Assembly: GCA_034670405.1 (NCBI GenBank)
Contig: JAXDDX010000005.1
Coordinates: 3,506,001 to 3,570,000, forward strand
Length of the DNA stretch: 64,000 nucleotides
DNA from: Hoplostethus atlanticus
Taxonomy: Eukaryota > Chordata > Actinopteri > Trachichthyiformes > Trachichthyidae
Direction of reading: 5' to 3'
The translations under genes were made by a program, and so were the position numbers. How positions within the stretch are numbered: position 1 is the first letter of the stretch; each line of letters starts with the position of its first letter. The notes under the pieces were generated by a model. That model was not told the DNA's origin. It saw only the letters and a list, made by a program, of their open reading frames with translations, and searched no databases. This document shows, in pieces, positions 22,088-34,239 of this stretch.

Positions 22088-22499
22088 CTGTTACATAACA
22101 CCATTATATAATACGCTTTGGGCCTATCTGCGCATGTCTGGGTTGTTGGCCTCGGCCCTCCAGGTGGCCGCTACATCACCCTGGGTGCTCTCCCCCCCAT
22201 GATTGCAAGCGCTGGGTACTTTCCCTCCCACGATTGCAGTCGCTTTCCCAGCTGTGGGCCTCTATGTATGATTGACAATATCAACATTTAGATTGACTAG
22301 CATATATAGCTGTATGCGCCAGCAGGTGGCAATAGAAGGCTAATTTTAGAAAAATAATATTTGATGAGAAATATGTCGATCGGACATAGAGCGCTTTTAC
22401 TGTAATCAGAAATCACCGTTTCCCCTTTAACGTTACGCACCCAACACCACATTAATATGCACATCTGTACACAATCAGCCTATCATTTTCAAAATGTAT

Positions 22500-23349
22500 A
22501 TTAAATGTATAGTTAGCCTGTCATTACAGACTATTCGTAAAAATGATGACTTACCGACATCAGCTGTCAGTGAGATCCCTGGGCTTGTTTGCCTGACACA
22601 AGAAAGTCGTATCGAGGCGAGATTGTTGAGAGTGACACACGCAACGTGTTTCTCATATCCAGTCTGCTTCAAAGTCTGGTCTTTGTGGCTGTCATCGCAG
22701 AGAAACCTGCCTCGCAAAGGTAAGTGGTTGGGAATGGTAGCAATGTCTTCAAAGCTAGTGTGCTGATCTCTGGATATTCTTCCTTCGCTTTAATCCAGAC
22801 GGATGGCAGTGAGGCTGTTGAATTGAACAGTGTTTTTAGTCCTCTTTCATTTGTAAACTCAATTAACTGGTCCTCTTGACGTGATGATAGGTTCTCTCTG
22901 CCGACGTCCAGAAATGGATCGCGGATCCATTCTTTGCTTTTTCTCGGGTCTTTTGAAGATGGGAAATAGCATTCAAATGCATCAGACAGTGATGTCAGGT
23001 GGCTATGTATTAACTGCAAAAGTCCCTCGGCCTCTCCCGGAAAACTGGCCAAGTTCTCGAACATGTCGAACACCCCCGTCTACGCGCCTTGCCCAGGTTT
23101 CCAGCTTTGTTTTGAAAGCGGCGATTTTGTCTGCCAGTTTGAAAACGGATGCCATTCTCCCTTGCATTGAGAGATTTAGTTCGTTCAAGACCGTGAATAT
23201 GTCACTCAAGTAAGCAAGTTTCGCGAGCCAGTTCTTGTCACTAAAATTATTATTATTTATTTATTTATTTTAAGTAGTCAAGCCACGGACCGGCAGCAGA
23301 CACTTCACGGCCCGGTACCGGTCCGCGGCCCGGGGGTTGGGAACCCCTG
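22500..23349 (-). mobile_element. hAT element remnant (ZBED5/SCAND3-like)
   Basis: Minus strand starts at 23349 with CAGGGGTTCCCAACCCCC, a hAT terminus, then GC-rich subterminal repeats (ccgcggaccggtaccgggcc) and runs into transposase coding. The other end was not found. Confidence 0.7.
22568..23230 (-). pseudogene. hAT transposase C-terminal half
   Basis: Minus-strand readings: MSDIFTVLNELNLSMQGR, FKTKLETWARRV, then a shift near 23065 to FDMFENLASFPGEAEG, LLQLIHSHLTSLSDAFECYF, TTYLCEAGFSAMTATKTRL and LRVSLSTISPRYDFL. This is the helical region and C-terminal dimerisation block of ZBED5/FAM200-type hAT transposases. Frame breaks show it is dead. Confidence 0.85.
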
Positions 23350-24313
23350 ATCTACAGCATTGGAGCAGTGGAGGATTCTTTTCAACAGGTTGGAGCAAAG
23401 GATACAGACTGGGTCTCTCCTCCTTCCTCCTCTCTCCTCTACTAGCTCTTCTGAGACTTCAGACAGGAGCAAACAAGCGTCTCCCGATGATTTCCTTTCC
23501 AGGCCAGAAACCTCAGAAGGCAAAACAGAGGCCTGCTCCAATGAAGGCATCAAGACAGCTGTTGAACCAGGCCCATCTGCCTTTCTTGACATTGCTTCTG
23601 ATACAGAGATTGATGAGGCAAATTAAACAACTGGTGTTTGTGAGAAGGCTTTCTCATGCCTTCTCACTAAACCCGCGCTTCCCCAAATAAAAGGGTGCTT
23701 CTCACTACGTAAGCCTGTCCACTCGCTATAGTGTACAGACCACAGTGATCACTTACATTATCATCCCACAAAAATACCAACAAAGTATGTCGTTGAAACA
23801 ATTTGCATTTATTGAAATAACCTCATTTATCTTACATCTAACATTGCGTGTCTTGCAGCTTACCCGATGTGAGACGGTTTCCTGGGCACGGGAGTGTGAT
23901 GGAGCGCGCGTCCCGGCGCTCCCATTCTAGTAGCGGGGGACGGGCGATACCATTTACTAGTTTAAAGGGTATATTATACAGCCATTCATCCCCAATTCTG
24001 GAGGTGACTATCCCGTCAACCTCACAGTGTTTTAGCCAACCACATGGATGGAGAGATTGGCTGCATTGGCTCTAAGGGGCCTGCAGACCCTGCTGTCTCA
24101 GAGATTGTGGAGATATTTGACAATGTCAACCATATGGTACAGGAATCTGAACAGCCAGTAACAGCTGACATGATGGCTACATGTGACAGGGCTGCCAGAT
24201 TTAAAGAAGATACTGCAGACTGTCCACAAAAAGCTGTCACGATCAAAGGCCAAGGCCTCAAAGGAGAGAATGATTATTGTCTCGACAGTCTGCTTGATAC
24301 TAAAGGATGTGGT

Positions 24314-25103
24314 CATGGTAGGAGATCTGTCATGCAAAGATCTGACATGGTCCTCACACACAGACACTCTGGTGAGAAAGGCAAGGCAGCGCCTTTACCA
24401 CCTCAGGCAACTGAGGAAATTTAAAGTCTCCCGGAGGATCCTTCAGTCCTTCTACTCTGGAGCTGTAGAGAGCATCCTGACAGGAAGCATCACTGCCTGG
24501 TTTGGCAACAGCTCCGCTCAGGACGGGAAGGCTCTGCAGAGAGTAGTGCGTTCGGCTGAACGCACTATTGGAACTACACTCCCCACCCTGCAGGACTTAT
24601 ACCAGGAGGTGCAGAACCAGAGCCTGCAGGATCATGAAGGATCCTCACCACCCCAACAACGGACTGTTTCAGCTGCTGCGGTCAGGCAAGCGCCTCCGTA
24701 GTTATGCTGCCAAAACAGAGAGACTGAGATTCTTTCCTCAGGCCATCAGGACTGTGAACTCTGACCTCACCAGGGCCCCCACCAAGACACACACACTGCC
24801 CCTCTTATGCACACACACACTCACACACACACACACTTAGGTAATGACTACACATAATTTATATTATACATACAATTTCCCTTTTTTACTATATTTTTAT
24901 AAAGTGCTCTTATTGTAAATATTGTGTTGTTTTTTATATAGAGCTCTTACTGTGACATTGTAAATATTGTGTTTTTTTTATTATTGTAAACAGTGTGAAC
25001 CTGTTATTTGCCCTTTGCACATTTCTGCTGAGCATTGCCACTTTACATTTCACTGCACACCTCGTGTGTGTATGTGACAAATACACTTCTTGAATCTTGA
25101 ACT
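24314..25103 (+). mobile_element. 5'-truncated L2-type LINE
   Basis: Begins inside the RT C-terminal region (MVGDLSCKDLTWSSHTDTLV, ILQSFYSGAVESILTGSITA, WFGNSSAQDGKALQRVVR), shifts frame near 24600 to CRIMKDPHHPNNGLFQLL and RFFPQAIRTVNSDL, then a 3' UTR with CA repeats and the end gacaaatacacttcttgaat/cttgaact. The 8-base duplication GATGTGGT stands at 24306-24313 and 25104-25111, so both insertion edges are defined. Confidence 0.9.
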
Positions 25104-26401
25104 GATGTGGTAGATGGGCACCTCAACCTCCCATCACTCCACCAGATTCAAGACGTCTTTTCTTGTGTCTCTCCCTCGCACTCCCTCGCATGCTGAGATG
25201 ACTGAACCTCCTGCTGCTGTTATCAGGGCCACATAAATTGACATGGACGAGTCTCCTGAAACACGTTCTTCCTCTCACAACGTTAGGCAGGCAATGTCCA
25301 GTATTGTGGTCAATCCGATGGCGGTGACTAGCCTCGTGGATGACAATATCCACCCACCACCACCCCACAATCACAATGGCCTCTTTTGTGGACAGATTGA
25401 AGACAGTGCAGTCCAGTGAAGCTATGCAGTAATTTTGCCATAAGTCACTGACCAAACCTTCAAGCTCATGGAGGAGCTGCGCAGCCCGGCCCAGGCCCTG
25501 TTTCTGACAACTTTTAAAGAGCATCAGACACCATCTTTTCACTGATGAGGAAGGGGGAGAAAAACTCTGGGATGAAGAGGGGCTTCTCGGATGATCTGCT
25601 GTACCTGTTTGCTGCAGGCCCTGTGTCGCAGCCCTTCCCCACAAGCAGATCCCTGTCTGGCTACAGTCCCAGACAGTCAGGAGGACTACAAGGGAGTCAC
25701 GATCATTACAACCGCTTCTCAAACTTCCTGCTCTGACATTATAGGTCGGCTGTCTGAGCTGATGATGTCTAAAGTGATATCCAAGGTGTATTTGATTGTA
25801 GTCACCAAGTCAAAGGGACCAAGCTCAGACTCCTCTTTACTTAACTCTGTTGATGTTAAAGAGGAGGCAATGGTCCAGGAGATCTTGGGAAATCCGTCAG
25901 TGATGTCAGTGGAAGACACGAAAGCATCAGAAAGTCTAGAGTCTGCGTCCCAGTGTTCAGCTATCCCCATCACTGAGGCCCTCAAAGTGGAGACAACTGA
26001 TGGTGAAGAAGAGATGGTTAGTTCCTCCTCTCAACAGTCTTCTGACTCCTGTTGTGATGACCTCCCCTAATTGGTGAGGCTGGTGACAGAAACCAGACTG
26101 TCTTTGCATGTTGCCACCAGGATCGGCCACTGGGTGAATGAGCTTGTCGAGAGGGGTGTTCCCCAGTTCTATGAGGCCACCGGCCTGGAGCGGTCACAGT
26201 TATCCCCACCACATCTAAATGCCAACGAGCTCTGTAAAAACATTTACAAGACCATTTTCAAGACATTTCAGTTAGGGGATGCAGCAGGCTTTCAGGATCC
26301 ATCTCCAATCCGACAATGTTGTGGAGGCTTGTACCAACGTGCTGGACAGCATGTACAAGCAGACCATGGCCCAGTCACCACCAAACCCAGACGGTGCAGC
26401 C

Positions 26402-27656
26402 TAGGGGTGGGCGGTATAACGGTTGAACCGGTATACCGGTAGAAATCCGTGCCACGGGAGAGATTTGACTCTACCGGATGTACTGGTAGAAGGCTACCTT
26501 TAGGCTCTTTGAATGTAAAAATACTTTTTCAAATTTACAAACGTAACACACAAAGCTAGCGAACTGCGCGCTGCCATTTAAAGATAATAAACTAGTTTGT
26601 GGAAAAAGACGATGTGAAAAAGTGAGTAGTGCAACGTAAACTTCGACGTAAACAGACGCATGCTTTCTGAAGATGCATGGTGAAATGGAGGGCAGCGAGC
26701 ATGATGCGGGAGCTCCCGTTCCCGATGCAAACAAAGAAGAAGAATTAGTTAGAAAGAAAGGTGCTTCGTCCATCATCTGGACGTGGTTTGGGTTTAAAAA
26801 GTCGGACATTGAGCAGAAAACTATTATCTGCAAGCAATGTTGAGCAAGAGTTGTTGCCGGCGGTGGTAACACGAGCAATCTGTTTTATCACCTCAAACAA
26901 AACATGTCCGCGAGTATGAAGAGAGTACTAGGATGCGCGTAGACACAAGCAGTCCCTCCGCAAGTGGTGCTAAACGAAAAACCACAACGCAGACGTCGCT
27001 AGCCGAGTCATTTTCCAGTGGCTATCCGTATGACCAAAAAAAAGCAAGCGGTGGAAGGACATTACACATTCCATAACGGAGTACCTATGTAAGGACATGG
27101 TTCCTATACAAACAGGTTTAAGGCATTGATCAGAACAAACTGGAAAAAAGTTTGCATATAATGTGCTATTTATCTTTATAATTATTTTCTTGGCATGTTG
27201 CCTAACCTTTGAAGTTTTTGTTATATACAGTAGAAGTTATTTGAAGTATTGGAATACTTGAAATTTACATTTTTATGTTTATTTATTTATTTATTTATTT
27301 TAATATTTCTTTGTATTGTTCAGAACCTATTTTGGAAAAAAGTTTGCATATAAGGTGCTATTTATAATTAATACAGTGCAGTTTTGCACAATAAAACATT
27401 CATAAACACTTAAGTTCAATGTCAATTTTGTCATAATATACAGATTACAGAATACTAATGGAAGAGCCCAGTAGAAACCTCATAGTTAACCCCCCGGGAA
27501 TAAATTGTTACCATCCCAGAGTCTTGTACTGCTCCTAAAGCATTTAAAAAAAATATATTATTATAAGAAAAACAAATATACCGTGATATATACCGTTACC
27601 GTCCAAAATTCTAAATATACCGTGATATAAATTTTAGGCCATACCGCCCACCCCTA
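26402..27656 (+). mobile_element. hAT element with 8-bp TSD inside an exon
   Basis: Ends TAGGGGTGGGCGGTAT and ATACCGCCCACCCCTA; target duplication GTGCAGCC at 26394-26401 and 27657-27664. Subterminal parts repeat ccggtatacc/taccgtgatat words. Contains a BED-finger fragment. 1,255 bp; internally deleted. Confidence 0.9.
26673..26960 (+). pseudogene. BED zinc-finger fragment of hAT transposase
   Basis: From ATG 26673: ELVRKKGASSIIWTWFGFKK, SDIEQKTIICKQC, in-frame stop, VVAGGGNTSNLFYHLKQN. This is the BED finger (C..C..H..H) of a ZBED-type transposase, disrupted by a stop after the second cysteine. Confidence 0.75.
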
Positions 27657-28311
27657 GTGCAGCCATGGAATATGCCAAGGAGGACAAGAAAGAGAAAGGC
27701 AAGGCCAAGAGGTTTAACCTTCTGAGATGGCTCAACTCAAAGGTGGGACACATTCAACCAAACTACATTCACATGATTAGAGTAGAATCAAATGCAATAG
27801 AGTAGAATACAATAGTGTGTTATAAGCCCTGTCTTGAGAATCACCTAGGGCAGGCTGGTAAGCTACCTGCTGTCATCCTTATTTTTGTCATACTGACATT
27901 ATTGTTTCCCTTTCAGTTCTCAAGGCATCCCTGGGAACACAAAGGTTGTTCCAGAGTCCATGCCTTCCTCCTTCACTGGGCCACAAAAGAAGAACAGGAT
28001 GTCATCTGCCCTGTCCAAGCCCTTCAGGAAGACCTGCAAAACCAGCAAGGGCTCCTGAACTATTATAGTTATTTTTTTCTCTTACTCAATAAGCTTTCTT
28101 GCATTTTTTTTTTTTTTTTTGCAGTCGTCATAACAATGACGTGTAAATGCAGTGCGTCTCACATCCACATAATGGGCCTCATTCACGAAACATGCGTAAG
28201 ATCAGAATCGACCGCAAAGTGTTCGTACAAACGTTTCTACGAACATAGTCTGATTCATCATTTTGTTCGTATCGATCAAAACCTACGTGTGTTTGGAAAC
28301 ATGTGGGAAGG

Positions 28312-29705
28312 CTATGGCGGCATATGAGTGACAAAATCCGCGAGCGCAATTGAGATCACCGTGCGCGTAATTCAAACAGCCGCGCACACATATTATTTTT
28401 GAGAGCGCTTTCACAGCACTCGCGCGCAGAATATATCTGCTCGCGCGAGCAGTATTGTAACCTGCGAGGAGAAATCCATGCTTGGAGCGCGCGCGCAGAA
28501 TCCGAAGCAGCGTGCACAACTATCATTGCTCTCCTGCTCGCGAAACTTTCACCTGCTCGCTCGCGAGTGTTTTTTCTTTTTGGCAGTAAGTGGGCGGACC
28601 CAGTCACAATTGTATCCCTAAATCTAATTGGTTACAGTCCTCGTCTTCAGTCTTCTCGCAACCAGAGACAGCTCGCCTTCAAAGTAAAAGTTGCGCGTTT
28701 TGAAGGGTGTTGGCTGCAGCAGCGGTCAATTTAAGGAGAGCTAAACTAAATAAGCCTAAAGATAGCCTAAAGAATGAACATAATTCATAATTGTTATACA
28801 GTAATATTTCTGCCACTTTCCCACAACTGATTGTGAATAAATTGCCAAAGGGTGCGAACACTGGAATTATTATAGAGTGCTGTGATTCATGTATGTATGC
28901 AATGATTCATGTATATATATTCATCAACGTATTTATTTGATTAAGGCTACTTAGGCCGAATCCCATTTCTCATTTTCACCCCTACCCCTCGTTTTCGAGT
29001 GCCCCTCGCCCTTCGGCTTGGCCCTCGGAACAGAGTCACAAGGGGTAGTGGTTGAAATCTCCCCCTATGAAATGGGACAACCCTTCAAGACCCTGATACG
29101 TCATCGATGACGTTTACGTAAACAGACGCGACGAGTTTGTTATCGGACATTACACACATCACAGTGACATTTGCCATTCATCTGATGGAGATAGAGAAGC
29201 ATGGACGCTCGCAATTCGTTCACAACCTATACGTTTCACGCTATCAATCGATCAAACAAGTCATTAAATAAAAGAGTGGACATAACTCTTTTTTTTCTTC
29301 CATCAACCACTTCATAGAACATAAAGCTTTATTGTTTCTCCTTCCTTGTTTACTTGCGCCGATACAAAAAGGCCAATCACTGTAACCAATTAGATTTAGG
29401 GATACCATTGTGACTGGGTCCGCCCACTTACTGCCAAAAAGAAAAAACACTCGCGAGCGAGCAGGTGAAAGTTTCGCAAGCAGGAGAGCAATGATAGTTG
29501 TGCGCGCTGCTTCGGATTCTGCGCGCGCGCTCAAAGCATGGATTTCTCCTCGCAGGTTACAATACTGCTCGCGCGAGCAGATATATTCTGCGCGCGAGTG
29601 CTGTGAAAGCGCTCTCAAAAATAATATGTGTGCGCGGCTGTTTGAATTACGCGCGCGGTGATCTCAATTGCGCTCGCGGATTTTGTCACTCATATGCCGC
29701 CATAG
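28312..29705. mobile_element. GC-rich element with 327-bp inverted arms
   Basis: Arms 28312-28638 and 29379-29705 are nearly perfect inverse copies, starting CTATGGCGGCATATGAGTGA and rich in GCGCGC, with inner palindromes such as ctgctcgcgcgagcag. AAGG stands at both outer edges (28308-28311, 29706-29709) as a possible 4-bp duplication. The 740-bp centre has no transposase. The superfamily is not clear to me. Confidence 0.75.
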
Positions 29706-29876
29706 AAGGCACTTAGAATGCCTTATTCATTATGAAAAATCCATTACAATAGTGTCAAACCTTGTTAACAACAAAATGTTTCAGTGGCCTTGTAGAAAAA
29801 AAGACCTAATAGGCTGCAATGGCGTATTTGCAAGATTATCAAGTTTGTAATGGGTTAATCACATGGACTGGACGTC

Positions 29877-30065
29877 TTACAAATACAATAACATAGCAGC
29901 CTGCATTTGATCTGTGTCCAACTCCAATGCCGACTGGACACCCGACAGTGAGGTCTCACCTATTATGGAACTGATCCTCTGATCCATGTCGGATAGCGCC
30001 ACAGTGCACTGCCCTCCTCCTGTTGCTGATAATACGCGTGTACTTCTCCTTATACTTTTTTGCAA
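29877..30065 (-). pseudogene. Harbinger accessory-protein C-terminal scrap
   Basis: Minus-strand RRSTRVLSATGGG, VALSDMDQRISSIIGETS resembles the conserved C-terminal tract (LSDMEQRIASIMGET-like) of MYB-like proteins carried by fish Harbinger elements. Similarity judged by eye only. Confidence 0.45.
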
Positions 30066-31974
30066 TGTAGTTTCATGTTGAACCTTTTTCTTTTTTTTTT
30101 ACCTCAGTTCTTGTGACTCTGCTGCTGATGCTTCTGAAAACTGTTGTTTTTGGAAGGAGATATGCGTGCAACACTTCCATTTCAGACTCAGCCAAGTTCC
30201 TCTTTTCCCTTTTTCCCTGTGTGACCTACTGCAAGAGTAAGGTCAGGTAAGACCGGACAACGCCACCTTGGGAGTTTCACCCAAGGAATTATTTGTATTT
30301 TATCACTTTCCCCAATGACCGGAAGAATTTCCACAAGACACGAGTAAGTAGGGACTGTAGAGCCAGAGACGTGATATTCAAGGCCCGATGGGCAATTTAT
30401 TTCAGAATGGAGCAAATACCAAGCTGGGGATAAAGGTCGGAATTAAAACAACAATTTTATTTTAATTAAACAGTCTACTACAGGAAAGACGATATCAAAA
30501 AGGATAGGGAACGCTAGGGAGTACTACTGACTGCTACCAGAAATAATAATAAATGGAAGGTGGCTGACTGACTGTAGGGATCGTACCTTGGTCCAGGGGA
30601 CCGACCGTGTCACTGCCACGCGTGCTCCAGGTGTCAACATGCTCGCACACACACCAAACACACACACACAGCACACACACTGCAAAAGAGTGAAAAAGGG
30701 TGTCAGTGCACTGGATTAACACTAAAAACAATGACATGCAGTGTGAGGGAAGAGAACCCGGTCCTGGAAGACGCCTAACTAGTACGGCCACCAGCCGCTC
30801 CAAACAGAGGAGCTAAAATCATCAAAACAAGAAATGTAAAATGACAACGATCCAGTAAATCAAGAAAACAAAATAACGTTACATTGAAAACGCTGGTGCA
30901 GTCAGCATACTACACCAATTGCCCATAAAAATATATTAACGGCATGGGCGGCTCATCCGTACTACTGGTAATACACTAGTGTTAAAAAGCGACCTTTTAC
31001 CCTAACATAGGTTTTAATAAAGACAAAGCAGCAGCGGCGATGTCCTAAAAGACAGACGATCGCCCGTTATTTACACTTAAAAGCATACCAGTCATATACA
31101 ATACCACTTAAAAATACGGCAGTTAACATTACCTTTACTGTAGCGCTACCTCCCGCTGAGCAACGGATCCCCCGAATCAAACCTATCAAGACAGTGATTA
31201 TTTGGTAACTGGCCCGTGCACAGATCGCCTAGTGCGATATAAGGGGATGGTCTATATAGATGAAAACTGCCCATATAATACCTGCTATAATAGACAGCAA
31301 CCCGAAGAGTTTACCTGCCGGGGAAACACAACAGCGCATGACACCTGTTCGAACAATAAGACCTCAAGCTCAAGCTACACTATACCCAATACAAGAACCC
31401 AATAGTAGACATACCTCTCAGCAGCAATTGGCTCTACACAATGCCACGGCACAGGGAAACCAGAACTTAGGCTTGAATATAGCGTTTATTATCTGGGGTA
31501 TATATATACTGCGTAGTAAACAAGCTGATTGCTTGTTACTTCCGCCACCCCGCCCAAAACTGTGTAGGGGGGTGTGGCGGCAAGACAGCAGAACTATGGC
31601 GGCCGAGTAGCTCAGTTTGACGAGACGGGAGAGCTATTTCTACCGGTTACACCTGGTTTACTTGCACACAACCCTTCAGTCTGCAGCCTTTTACGGCATT
31701 GAACAGGGTGTTTACCTATGTAATCAAAGAGGCACGCACATCCAATTTACGAACGATTGGCATTCGTCAAATATACCTGTTTTGTGAATAAGGCCCATTG
31801 CAACTACAGTACTGTGCAAAAGTCGTTGGCAACCTAGATTTTTTAAATATAAATTTGGTCTTATGTATATTTTTTGTTTGACATTACTGCTCTTTATAGG
31901 GCCTTTTTTCTGATATTTAGAAACTTTTCATTTCATTATTTTTGAAAGCATCTTCGCAGATTATTACATGTGCC

Positions 31975-33338
31975 CAGTGGTGTAGTCAAGTTTATGGTAG
32001 TGGGTATACTGTGATGATTCCCTCCCAGCCTCGTACACACCCGTCCTGGAGCGACACCCCATAAGCACCACCACACTCACTAACGCATACAGTACATGCA
32101 TCCACACATAATTGAGAGCATTCTGAAAGACTGGGTATGTGTTATCAACAATTTATTATAAGCAACACAAGACTTTAACAGCCAATGACATTTACAGCTG
32201 GGGTAATTTTAAACACAGACATTTGTAATTTGAGGACTTATTTTACCTGGGTCCGTATTCACAAAGTGTCTTATCGGACCATTAAGATCGATAGATAGAT
32301 GTCATTAACAAATGTTTTAGATACTTTCTAAACAATTTTAGCTTTATCTTTATCAATTTTATTTAATTTTTCTGTAGTGTCATCTGCAGTAGCTTCAGGG
32401 CCAGGCTTACGAAAACATTCAAGAGTGTCGTTTGCTTTCGTTTCATATCTCCTTTGGTAGTATATGCTACAATACTATAGAATAGTGATTCTACATTAAC
32501 GTTAGCTAATTTTAAACTTGCATTTGCTACAGAGCTACTGTCGAGCTGGGGAAATGACCGTCAAGCAACTGTGTTCGTTGGTAGATGACGTCAGGTCTAG
32601 GTCACGGCCAAACGTTCCGCGCATGTCCACGCTTCGTAACACAGACGAAGAGCGTACAGGGTGAATTTTATGAATGAAATGAATGGAGGAGATGCCTTCC
32701 CCTGCAAAACTTATTTTATTGCAGTTATACTGTACCCGGTATTTGCGAAACACAATCACTGATGTGAAAGTTCTGTCACAAAACTATATTGTTACGTATC
32801 CTTGCGCATTTTTAAGTGGGTATACAGAAATCCTGGAGCTTTCTTAGTGGGTATACGGCGTATACCTGCGTATCACGTAGACTACGTGGCACGTTGGCAC
32901 AGTGCTTGCACTGCTGCCTCACAGCAAGAAGGTCCTGGGTGCGATTCACACCTGGGGCGCTGTTGACTCTGGGGTGCCCAGGTGGGTTATCTCCCGGGCT
33001 TTTCTGTGTGGAGTTTGCATGTTCTCCCCATGCTCACATGGGTCTCCTCCTATAAAAAAGAACCCCATAAAAACATGCAACATCCTGTCCTGTCCCTGAC
33101 CACGACGAGGATCTACACCTGGAATTGGTCCCCGGGCGCCAAAGGAAAAAAGGGCTGCCCACTGCTCCCTGGCTACCCCTGGAGGAAGGACGGCAAGGAT
33201 GGGATAAATGCAGAAGACAAAATTACCTGCATGTGTGTGTTGTGTTCGGCGGTCACTTCCCCTTGCATGTGTTGTGGGTGTTAGTGCATGTGTGCACCCG
33301 CAATGCCAATAAATTAATCTTCTTCTTCTACACCACTG
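31975..33338. mobile_element. hAT element with CAGTGGTGTAG ends
   Basis: Left end CAGTGGTGTAGTC, right end ACACCACTG, TSD CATGTGCC/CATGCGCC (one mismatch) at 31967-31974 and 33339-33346. Right subterminal region (gggtatacggcgtatacct) is typical of this fish hAT family. A SINE interrupts its right terminus between gtagactac and caccactg. No transposase seen. Confidence 0.8.
32884..33327 (+). mobile_element. tRNA-like fish SINE
   Basis: A-box-like gttggcacagtgc, then ctgcctcacagcaagaaggt, B-box-like gggtgcgattcacacc, then the body word tttctgtgtggagtttgcat common to a widespread fish repeat, ending in aataaattaatcttcttctt. Inserted into the hAT right end. Confidence 0.7.
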
Positions 33339-33764
33339 CATGCGCCTAAGACTTTTGCACAGTACCGTATGTAAAAACAGAAATGAACGTAAATATCAGG
33401 AGAGGAAGTGACCTGCTGCAATGTGCTTTTTGAAAGTGAAAGAGTATTCCAATGTGAATGTGTATACCAGAGATGCATTTTAATGTCTAACATGAAGACA
33501 CAATCTGCATACAAGATCCATGTTCCACTTGTTAATACCAGATTTTTTGTTGTATTTTTAAAAACCTTTTTATTTAGGGAAAGGTGACTGAGCACTATGC
33601 TCGTTTTTCAGCAACACCCTGCTTTACATCAATACTGTTACACACATCTGGGAGCTGCCCAGTACAGCCACAAGCCTCTGGTCAACAGTAGTTAGTGATT
33701 CTCAGTCTTCTTTTCTTTTCCTGTCCAGATGCTATATATCCAACCAACTGAGAATTTACAATTT

Positions 33765-33815
33765 CCATTTACATCTTAGACATTTTGCTGACTCGTTTCT
33801 AGAGTGACTTACATC
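33765..33815 (-). repeat. Fish SINE/LINE tail fragment
   Basis: Reverse strand matches imperfectly the same tail as at 15870 (gtaagtc.ct...aaa.g..tc.gc.aaatg). Confidence 0.5.
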
Positions 33816-34239
33816 CATGTGCAACAGTGGAATAAGTACCCCTACACATTCATTTTTTTTATTTGTATATCATCAATTAATTTATTATGTGCCATCTCTG
33901 CTGGAAGAAGCAACCAGACCAACACGTTTTCCATCATCTTTGCAGTAGGACACTAGGAGGACCAAGACCTCTGACTGCGTGATTGATTGGACGCTCGCTG
34001 GCCTCGCGGGTATTGTAGATGTCTAATGGGAACATCAGTAACTGACGATGAACGAGCTTATTTCTTTTTAAGGAGGCTGAAACATTCTTAATCAATGACA
34101 ATTACAGTCACACAATGAAACGTTTTCCAATCCAGTACCCAGACACTTACAGGCCTACAGCGTACTGTTAGGCAGTTATCAGAGGATAACCTTGCCTGGT
34201 TGGTTAGTGTGGGAAAAACTCCAGACCCACGGTTCCGTG

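Larger units (their letters stand above)
23350..28057 (+). pseudogene. Unrecognised multi-exon gene, decayed, split by L2 and hAT
   Basis: Plus-strand coding scraps in order: 23360-23626 (Ser/Glu-rich, IKTAVEPGPSAFLDIASDTE); 24044-24313 (SEIVEIFDNVNHMVQESEQP, then in another frame KKILQTVHKKLSRSKAK, ERMIIVSTVCLILKDVV) continuing after the L2 at 25112 as DGHLNLPSLHQIQDVFSC; 25190-25420 (MTEPPAAVIRAT, a stop, then SHNVRQAMSSIVVNPMAVTS); 25591-26070 (SDIIGRLSELMMSKVISKVY, then an acidic segment); 26071-26401 and, after the hAT, 27665-27742 (NVVEACTNVLDSMYKQT, AKRFNLLRWLNSK with a GT donor); 27917-28057 (KKNRMSSALSKPFRKTCK then stop). Frame shifts and stops show decay. I do not recognise the family; the helical style and the MTEP start resemble the gene at 57494-59711. 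Confidence 0.5.
28174..31796. mobile_element. Harbinger/ISL2EU-like element, AT flanks
   Basis: Ends GGGCCTCATTCACGAAA and, inverted, GGGCCTTATTCACAAAA, with AT at 28172-28173 and 31797-31798. A MYB-like associated-protein scrap lies on minus at 30065-29877. The GGGCC end fits the Harbinger group; the AT duplication would fit ISL2EU. It hosts the long-armed element at 28312-29705. Confidence 0.65.
31812..33362. mobile_element. Tc1-type MITE, split by a hAT
   Basis: Ends CTGTGCAAAAGTC and GACTTTTGCACAG flanked by TA at 31810-31811 and 33363-33364. Interior is the same family as 42333-42535 (gatatttagaaacttttcat, tttgaaagcatcttcgc). The hAT 31975-33338 interrupts it. Confidence 0.85.

Noticed and set aside
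28356..28734. Arg/Ala-rich ORFs, present again at 29244-29716
   Set aside because: They arise from GCGCGC-rich inverted arms and occur in mirrored copies on both strands; no protein family features.
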